From Synergistaceae bacterium (lineage in GTDB: Bacteria > Synergistota > Synergistia > Synergistales > Synergistaceae), in NCBI GenBank assembly GCA_031290815.1, contig JAISLO010000066.1, positions 1 through 9,985 on the forward strand: a DNA stretch of 9,985 bases. Reading direction: 5' to 3'. The translations under genes were made by a program, and so were the position numbers. The notes under the pieces were generated by a model. The model ran no database searches. It worked only from the letters and a program-made list of their open reading frames with translations, and was not told the origin of the DNA. Shown here piece by piece: positions 5,061 to 9,985 of this stretch. Every line of letters starts with the position of its first letter. The stretch's first letter is position 1.

Positions 5061-6175
5061 ATAGCCTCCTTCAAAACCTCTCCTCCATATCTGACCGAAG
5101 ATCCGCCGTAAGAGAAGTCACCGTAAACAACCTCTCCGTATCGCGGCATACCGTCGCCATAATTGAACCTGCCGTATATCAACGGTCGCCTGATGACGAT
5201 ATTCCCTCCGCCATCTTGAACGCCGGGCGGAGCACCGTAGATGAAAGCGCCGTAACGAATCTCGCCGTAGACAGACGGCACGGCGTACTCTTCCTCAAGA
5301 CCGCTCAGCGTTCCGGCGAAGTCTCCCAGCAGGTCGGGCTCGTCCTCTCCGTAGTAACGCGTGGGATGTAGGTCTCCCTCGATCTCTGTCCCGTCTCCGT
5401 ATTTCGTCCCGTCACCGTAGCGGAACTCACCGAAGCGCACTGGCTCGAATGTCGGCTGTGCCTGGACAGTCTTGGAACCGCCGCCATACTTTGTCCCGTC
5501 GCCGTAGGCGAAATCACCGTAGCGGATGGTATCGCCATACCAGAACTCACCATAGCGCAATCCCGGCCACGGATAGAGATCCAGAAAAGATTGCGGAGCG
5601 TTGAGCCGGATACCGTCATCATCGCCATCGCCAATGCTCTCAAGAATCCTGCCGAACTCATCCTCGAACCATAATCCAAGGGACAGACTTTCCAGATGTG
5701 TGCGAGTTGATTTCGTCAAGTTCCACGCAAGCATGATCAGGTCGCGGCTCTCTTTCGAGAAATCAAACCCGTCACCAAGCCACACCTTTAATCTGTCGAC
5801 ATATGGCTTCCCTCCGAAGCTAAACCACTCGCTATACTCCATCTGGAAACCAAGGTCTGAGAAAAGACGGCGAACCGCCCACGGAGTGCCCTTCTTCCTG
5901 TGAACCATAATCGTGGACTTTACGATGTTCCGCTTCGTCTGAAGATCCATCGTGACCGGCTCGTAAAAGTCCGCGTGGAACTGCCATGCTAGCAAGTCAA
6001 TGACGGATTCCGGCAATTCGTCGATGCGGGAGTAAATCAGCGCCTCCCTGATATCCCGAGAGACGCCGCTTATCTCTGGATCGAGTGCCGCGATCATTGC
6101 CAACACCTGTGGATCATTAGCGATCGACGAGGGGATTATATCGGCCAGCGATAAGCCGTATAGATCCTTAGCCAT
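5057..6175 (-). CDS. Phage tail protein I (gpI family) with YG-repeat C-terminal extension
   Basis: A 372-residue protein. I chose ATG 6175, with GGAGGGG 6 nt upstream and an 8-nt overlap with the end of the J gene; the frame stays open to 6238. About residues 1-175 match the P2 gpI family, a baseplate component: SLADIIPSSIANDPQV at the start, LDPEISGVSRDIREALIYSR, ELPESVIDLLAWQFHADFY (53-71), and STIMVHRKKGTPWAVRRLF (87-105). The family is usually about 180-230 residues. Here a further ~170 residues (about 205-364) consist of degenerate tyrosine-glycine units such as RYGEFWYGD, YGDGTKYG and RYGEVVYGDFSYGG. These may form a beta-repeat stalk or a docking surface for the fibre. The order J-I-fibre is that of P2 and Mu. 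Confidence 0.9.
   Translation of the reverse strand: MAKDLYGLSLADIIPSSIANDPQVLAMIAALDPEISGVSRDIREALIYSRIDELPESVIDLLAWQFHADFYEPVTMDLQTKRNIVKSTIMVHRKKGTPWAVRRLFSDLGFQMEYSEWFSFGGKPYVDRLKVWLGDGFDFSKESRDLIMLAWNLTKSTRTHLESLSLGLWFEDEFGRILESIGDGDDDGIRLNAPQSFLDLYPWPGLRYGEFWYGDTIRYGDFAYGDGTKYGGGSKTVQAQPTFEPVRFGEFRYGDGTKYGDGTEIEGDLHPTRYYGEDEPDLLGDFAGTLSGLEEEYAVPSVYGEIRYGAFIYGAPPGVQDGGGNIVIRRPLIYGRFNYGDGMPRYGEVVYGDFSYGGSSVRYGGEVLKEAI
5084..5557 (-). repeat. Degenerate YG-repeat coding region in tail protein I
   Basis: This encodes about residues 207-364 of tail protein I. Roughly 20 Tyr-Gly (or Phe-Gly) dipeptides recur, often as pairs four to five residues apart (YG-x-(F/I/V)-x-YG), then DGTKYG. At the DNA level, on the plus strand, the motif shows as repeated ccgta-type blocks. 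The units are diverged, not identical, so this looks like an old, selected protein repeat and not a recent expansion. Confidence 0.8.
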
Positions 6176-7310
6176 CCTCAACCCCTCCATACGTTGCGCT
6201 GAAAGAGGTAGTCGAAATCGCAACCTGATTGAACCCAATCACCTTGAACGTGGGTGATTTCACGGTGACGCGCTTCGCCCCCGCATCGACCATGCGAGCG
6301 ATTAAGACAGACGGGTTGAGGTCTCGTCCGAGCACCGAACGCTGCCACCTCGCCCAATCATCGACAGCCCTGTTCACGGCCTGCTGTATCGCCACCGCCG
6401 AGGTTACGTTCGCTCGGTCGAGATACCATGTCACGTCGAGATTATATTCAACCGGAATTGGCGTCAAAACTTGAACGTAGTCCGATGTTGGGCGGATATC
6501 ATCAGCGTTCAGTGTCTCGATCACCTGATCCAGTATCTCCTGTGCCGGAAGCTGACCGTCCGCGAGCAGGGGGTATACCTGTACGACGCCAGGGACAGGG
6601 GAGTCCACGCCGACATCAATGATGAGCTGCGAAGCCGTCCGTGCCCAGTAAATATACGCGCCTACTGGCCCAGCGACGGAAAACGACTCCGGCGCAAGAT
6701 GTATGCGTTCCCGCAAGTTCTCGTCTCCTTCGACGTCGGCGCCGCCAGTCGACTCCGTTATGTTCTCGACGGAGTGGATCCACGGCAGGGGATCTACCAA
6801 GCGGTTTATCTGCCCCGGAAGGAAGCCGTTCGCGGAACCCCCCGGCGCGAGTGCAAGGGTAAGCGCTTCGCCGTGAATCTCGCCGGCGGGGATCTCAAGG
6901 TTTTCCTCCGTAGTGAAGTACGCCTCACTGCCGCCCGGCGTCACCCGGGTGCCGGCTGGGATCACTACGGTGGAAGGCTGCAAGGCAGAGAGTGTGAACC
7001 TGACCGTAGTCCGCGAGCGCTGTGCTGGGAGGCGGGAGACCCCGAAATACAAGCCCAGATGGTCAAGCTTTTCCCCGGACGCGTAGGCAAGTAGGTTCTG
7101 CTTCGCCGTCCAGTCGATGAGATTTCGCTGAAGGATTATCATGTCGGCCACCGTCAGCAGGAAAAGCCGTCTCGGGTCTCCGGGGTAGAGTGTTATCCGT
7201 TCGCCTGTTGCCTCCCGGTAGACCTCCTCGTAACCTGAGATGATATTCGTTTTTATCGTTTCTGGGTCTTTCTCGGCAAATGATATGTCCGGCAGTCCGT
7301 AAAGGTTCAC
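6168..7310 (-). CDS. Baseplate assembly protein J (gpJ / Mu gp47 family)
   Basis: A 380-residue baseplate wedge protein. I chose GTG 7310, which lies 4 nt after the gpW-like stop with GGGGTGA just upstream; the frame stays open to 7373 without a good site. Family hallmarks are the early helix region (ADMIILQRNLIDWTAKQNLL, about 55-74), GEKLDHLGLYFGVSRLPA (79-96), the beta domain with VVIPAGTRVTP (115-125), the conserved GGADVEGDENLRERI (189-203) and SVAGPVGAYIYWA (211-223). The length matches the usual 300-400 residues. The protein joins the gpW-like and gpI-like proteins to form the wedge that surrounds the spike. Confidence 0.95.
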   Translation of the reverse strand: MNLYGLPDISFAEKDPETIKTNIISGYEEVYREATGERITLYPGDPRRLFLLTVADMIILQRNLIDWTAKQNLLAYASGEKLDHLGLYFGVSRLPAQRSRTTVRFTLSALQPSTVVIPAGTRVTPGGSEAYFTTEENLEIPAGEIHGEALTLALAPGGSANGFLPGQINRLVDPLPWIHSVENITESTGGADVEGDENLRERIHLAPESFSVAGPVGAYIYWARTASQLIIDVGVDSPVPGVVQVYPLLADGQLPAQEILDQVIETLNADDIRPTSDYVQVLTPIPVEYNLDVTWYLDRANVTSAVAIQQAVNRAVDDWARWQRSVLGRDLNPSVLIARMVDAGAKRVTVKSPTFKVIGFNQVAISTTSFSATYGGVEDG

Positions 7311-7314
7311 GCCG

Positions 7315-7644
7315 TCACCCCCCAATGACCTCAATTCGCAATACTGGATAAAAGCACCCCGAAAGCGCTTCATCCTCGTATTTCTTAAATTCGATGACCT
7401 TCACGACTGCCCTCGGCTCGTGGCGCTGAATTTCCTGCGCGATCTGTACCCTGAGCCGCGCCATTGCATCCGGCGCGGGACGATCCAAAAAAGATGCGTC
7501 AATACCCAAATCCCTGTCCAACGGGACGCTATATTTCGCCGTCACGAGGAGAGTCCTGACGTTTTGAAGCACCTCCTCGGCAACGCCGGGCGGCGAAAAA
7601 TCAACCGCATTGCCGTCATTTGCCCCCGAAACTTGATACTGCAT
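7315..7644 (-). CDS. GPW/gp25-family baseplate wedge protein
   Basis: A 109-residue protein of the gp25/gpW lysozyme-like fold family, a conserved part of contractile-injection baseplates. Hallmarks are the helix EEVLQNVRTLLVTAKYSVPL, then DRDLGIDASFLDRP and a helix with LRVQIAQEIQRHEPRAVV, and a final strand FYPVLRIEVIGG. I chose ATG 7644, which follows the gpU stop by one base, with AAGGA 9 nt upstream. An ATG at 7665 is in frame but lacks a site. It is immediately followed by the J gene, the usual W-J pairing. Confidence 0.93.
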   Translation of the reverse strand: MQYQVSGANDGNAVDFSPPGVAEEVLQNVRTLLVTAKYSVPLDRDLGIDASFLDRPAPDAMARLRVQIAQEIQRHEPRAVVKVIEFKKYEDEALSGCFYPVLRIEVIGG

Positions 7645-7645
7645 G

Positions 7646-8050
7646 TCACGACATCCTTTCAGCATAATGTTTCAGAGACAGCGTCGCCTCCGCGTGGGTA
7701 AACTCGCCTTTGCCGCCGAAGCGGGACACGGTTTCGCTCACATTGTCGAGATAGAATTTCCCTATAACACGCTCGCCGATGACCAATGTCCCCACGGTCC
7801 CCTCGGCGGCCATTTTCTCTATCTCCTCCAACTCATCTTCAATGGTTTTTCCACCGAGAAGAAGCGCGTTAAAAACGACCGGCAGTGATATTTCGGTCTG
7901 CCCAGGGCCTACGAATTCTGCCACGGGCGAGTGTCCCAGAATTGAATGGACTGCCCATCGCGGCGCGGTCGTTTTCTGAAAATCCTTGAATGTGCGCACC
8001 ACGCTGTCCGAAACCTCGAAAACGACGTCCCCAAACGCCCCGACTTTCAT
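7646..8050 (-). CDS. Phage tail protein U-like (gpU family)
   Basis: A 134-residue protein resembling P2 gpU, a tail completion/baseplate-associated protein. Family-type features are the early FGDVVFEVSDSVVRTF strand pair, the WAVHSILGHSPVAEFVGPG block (33-51), ISLPVVFNALLLGG, a helix ELEEIEKMAAEGTVGTLV (74-91), and the final SETVSRFGGKGEFTHAEATL strands. ATG 8050 is preceded by a modest AGGGCAGG. In P2, U lies upstream of D together with T. Here it sits between the PAAR and W genes, a rearranged order relative to P2. Confidence 0.85.
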   Translation of the reverse strand: MKVGAFGDVVFEVSDSVVRTFKDFQKTTAPRWAVHSILGHSPVAEFVGPGQTEISLPVVFNALLLGGKTIEDELEEIEKMAAEGTVGTLVIGERVIGKFYLDNVSETVSRFGGKGEFTHAEATLSLKHYAERMS

Positions 8051-8062
8051 GCCTGCCCTGCC

Positions 8063-8359
8063 TTACGGCCCGCAGAACACGTTCGGCGAGCCTGTCGCAA
8101 CGACGCTGCCGCACGCCACCGGGTCTCCGACGCGCCCGGCTTCCAGCAGGTTCACGAAAACTGTCGGGCTGCCACTCGCAAGGACGGACGAGTGTGTTTC
8201 CGGGATAGGCGGGCAGGTGTGCGGCGCCCAGGCGTCGCTTTGCCTGTGCCAGGGTATGAGATTAACAAAAACGTTAGGGCTGCCTTGGGTGCTGGGCCTC
8301 GGCGGCCAGCACCCGTGCCCCGTGCAGATGTCGCCCTTCCTCGTCGCGGGCGGCGCCAT
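8063..8359 (-). CDS. PAAR-domain spike-tip protein
   Basis: A 98-residue protein that caps the central spike with a metal-binding cone. It starts MAPPATRKGD, typical of PAAR proteins, and has three GSP(N/T)VF repeats (QGSPNVFVN, SGSPTVFVN, TGSPNVFCG) together with His/Cys residues (CTGHGC, HTCPP, ETHSS) for metal binding. I chose ATG 8359, with GAGGGG 8 nt upstream. A GTG at 8368, in frame, is less likely. There is no C-terminal toxin extension, so it is a structural tip and not an effector carrier. The V-PAAR adjacency fits spike-tip assembly. Confidence 0.92.
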   Translation of the reverse strand: MAPPATRKGDICTGHGCWPPRPSTQGSPNVFVNLIPWHRQSDAWAPHTCPPIPETHSSVLASGSPTVFVNLLEAGRVGDPVACGSVVATGSPNVFCGP

Positions 8360-8371
8360 TTGAATCACCCC

Positions 8372-8857
8372 TCATTCGAATTCCGCGCCGGGGTTTTGCC
8401 CCAGCTCGTCCGGCTCCCAGCCGGGGTTTAAGTGGATATTGCTTGCCGCCTGGATTATGATCTCGCCGCCCTTCATCTTGATGAAAGACCCGTATGAATC
8501 CTTTATCTGGAATATACGCTCTTTCCTGTCGTAGAAAATGTGGCATCCGTCATCGAATATCGTTGTCCGCCTGTCTCGGTTCCCGACTGTTGGAGGGTTC
8601 TTCTCGTCGTACACGCACCCCAGAACGACGCCGCTCTCGATCCCGTTGCCAAAACAGAGGCACATTACGTGTTCGCCTGGGTCAAGATGGATCTCGTCTT
8701 TGTTTTTGAGCGTGTTCGGCAAAAGGACGGGGAACGGATGGGATACCATGTCGTCCCGGTCGCCGAAGACGATCCTGGCAGTATGCGTCGCCGGGTCATA
8801 TGAGCTTACGTGCCCGTCCCGCAGAGGGATGGACTCGAACGTGTTGTCTATCGGCAT
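8372..8857 (-). CDS. Baseplate assembly / spike protein V (gpV, gp45 family)
   Basis: A 161-residue spike protein. An N-terminal OB-fold (about residues 10-85) has DGHVSSYDPATHTARIVF, a LLPNTLKNKDEIHLDPGEHV segment and GNGIESGVVLGCVYDEKNPP. A C-terminal beta-helix region (about 95-145) is rich in short strands (TIFDDGCHIFYDRKERIFQI, FIKMKGGEIIIQAASNIHL) and resembles the trimeric gpV/gp45 membrane-piercing needle. ATG 8857 follows the upstream stop by 4 nt, with GAGGTGA as the site. It ends 12 nt before the PAAR start, so tip and spike are co-translated in order. Confidence 0.95.
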   Translation of the reverse strand: MPIDNTFESIPLRDGHVSSYDPATHTARIVFGDRDDMVSHPFPVLLPNTLKNKDEIHLDPGEHVMCLCFGNGIESGVVLGCVYDEKNPPTVGNRDRRTTIFDDGCHIFYDRKERIFQIKDSYGSFIKMKGGEIIIQAASNIHLNPGWEPDELGQNPGAEFE

Positions 8858-8861
8858 TTCG

Positions 8862-9983
8862 TCACCTCAGCCCAGAAGGCTTATTGTTGTTTTGCTGATA
8901 TGCGTATGTTTCCTCGGAAGGAGCGAAAATTTCTGATTTCTTTTTCTTGCTCTTTTTCGAAGGCCCTCCTTCGCGGATCTTTATCTGCGTCGTGTAGCCG
9001 CCTTCGCCGTAAGAGTGTTTAGCAGACTCGATGAAATACGTTCCGTTGAACTTCCCGTAGCCGGAGACCTCGACGTTTGCCCCGGCCACAAGCCCGATGT
9101 CGCCGGCCAGGGTGAAAGAGCCAGTAACCTCGTGCTTGTTCGCTTCATGCAGTTTGCTCTTGGCCAACCGCTCCGCCTCACCCTTGCTTCTTACACGCTG
9201 GTTTACCTGAAGCGTCTGTCCGCTTTCCTGCACTCCGCCGTCATCGATCAGGCTAACGTGAGTCACGTCTTTCGCAGTGTCACTATATTTGACCTTTGCT
9301 GACTTGTAGGTATCCGCGAGTTTTGTCCTGATATTCATGCTCAGTATGCGGAAACTGCCGCGCTCGATGGAGGAAACTGCCTCGCGGCCTTCGTATTCCT
9401 CCTCGTCGAAAATGACGATTTTCGTGTCCGTGACCTTGATCGCGAGCGCGTCGTCCGCGCAGAGTTTCCGCAAAAAACTCAGGTCGTCCTGCTCTACTTG
9501 ATTGCGCGTGTCGTACAGCGGATCAAGTTGAGCAAGGTATTCGAGGGATAACCCTGCGTTGGACGCGATGTCTCCAGCTATGCCGGAAAGCTTGTAGCCT
9601 TCCCAGTTTTTGTTTTTAGACTCGTTTCGGAGACTTGAGCTTCTAGGCGCGGAAGTGGCCTTGATGCTTACCTGAAGCGGACTTTCGGACACCTCGATCT
9701 CGTCGATCTCGAACGTCCCGCAATAGAGCGACAAGGCTTCGCCCGGCGCGGCCCAATTTTCTGTTATTATTGAGGCTGAAATCATCGCGCCCTTGTCTGG
9801 ATACCACGGGTCTTGCCACAGCCTATCCTTGTCTCCCAGCGTTATCTGGAGGTCGTCCGTTTCCCCAGAGTATTTATCTGTGTACTCAAAGGACAAAAGA
9901 TAGGGGCTGACATCCTCAGAGATATCAGCCCCCTCATAAATTAAAATTATCCGCGTTCTTCTTGGGTCTTGCGTTTCAGGCAA
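8862..9983 (-). CDS. Phage late control D / tail hub protein (gpD, gp27-like)
   Basis: A tail hub protein of the gpD/gp44/gp27 family, which joins the tail tube to the spike. 373 residues are visible. Family marks are EGADISEDVSPYLLSFEYTD (17-36), an ITLGDKDRLW turn, NQVEQDDLSFLRKLCADDAL (161-180), the VRSKGEAERLAKSKLHEANK helix (264-283), and the late GYGKFNGTYFIESAKHSYGE. The Lys-rich KKSKKKKS (about 343-350) is an atypical tail. The only start in view is TTG 9983, two bases from the window edge, and no ribosome site is visible; the true start may lie outside. Length and N-terminal sequence suggest the gene is nearly complete. Confidence 0.93.
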   Translation of the reverse strand: MPETQDPRRTRIILIYEGADISEDVSPYLLSFEYTDKYSGETDDLQITLGDKDRLWQDPWYPDKGAMISASIITENWAAPGEALSLYCGTFEIDEIEVSESPLQVSIKATSAPRSSSLRNESKNKNWEGYKLSGIAGDIASNAGLSLEYLAQLDPLYDTRNQVEQDDLSFLRKLCADDALAIKVTDTKIVIFDEEEYEGREAVSSIERGSFRILSMNIRTKLADTYKSAKVKYSDTAKDVTHVSLIDDGGVQESGQTLQVNQRVRSKGEAERLAKSKLHEANKHEVTGSFTLAGDIGLVAGANVEVSGYGKFNGTYFIESAKHSYGEGGYTTQIKIREGGPSKKSKKKKSEIFAPSEETYAYQQNNNKPSGLR

Positions 9984-9985
9984 AC

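Noticed and set aside
6471..7094. Plus-strand 207-codon frame opposite the J gene
   Set aside because: It lies wholly antisense to the conserved baseplate J gene and has an Arg/Gly-rich, non-protein-like make-up.

Overview
The window is a contiguous late structural module of a contractile-tailed (P2/Mu-like) phage or prophage. All genes are on the minus strand, so transcription runs from high to low coordinates. From right to left the order is: tail hub protein (gpD type), baseplate spike (gpV type), PAAR spike tip, gpU-like tail protein, gpW/gp25-like wedge protein, baseplate J, tail protein I with an unusual YG-repeat tail, an unrecognised tail-associated protein, a small zinc-ribbon protein, a long tail fibre, an Avd-like protein, a non-coding stretch, a second fibre-like structural protein, and a DUF4376-like protein cut by the left edge. 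Junctions are tight (4-8 nt overlaps or gaps of about 1-50 nt) with strong AGGAGG-type ribosome binding sites. No rho-independent terminator or convincing promoter was seen, so the module is probably one late transcript.

The key feature is a diversity-generating retroelement (DGR) cassette at about 1806-2690. The last 38 codons of the tail fibre before its final Leu codon (VR, 2573-2687) are repeated downstream of the avd gene as a non-coding template repeat (TR, 1987-2101, perhaps to 2110). I aligned the two copies by eye. Over 115 nt they differ at 15 positions, and all 15 are adenines in the sense-strand TR; none of the 82 non-adenine positions differs. The substitutions change 11 amino acids, eight of them from AAC (Asn) codons. 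This is the signature of adenine-specific mutagenic retrohoming. VR lies at the C-terminus of a C-type-lectin-like fibre domain, the usual DGR target.

The reverse transcriptase that normally follows TR is not in this window. A fibre-like structural gene and a DUF4376-like gene sit where it would be expected. The 181-nt stretch between TR and that gene has about the length I recall for the spacer of DGR RNAs and can form two good hairpins. The perfect TR/VR match outside adenines suggests recent homing, so a reverse transcriptase probably acts from beyond the left edge or elsewhere in the genome.

Host: the gene types and strong AGGAGG sites with some TTG/GTG starts suggest a bacterium of moderate GC content, possibly Firmicutes or Synergistota. 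The sequence alone does not settle this. Functionally, the baseplate and spike genes build the injection machinery, the fibre binds the host surface, and the DGR diversifies the fibre's binding face.
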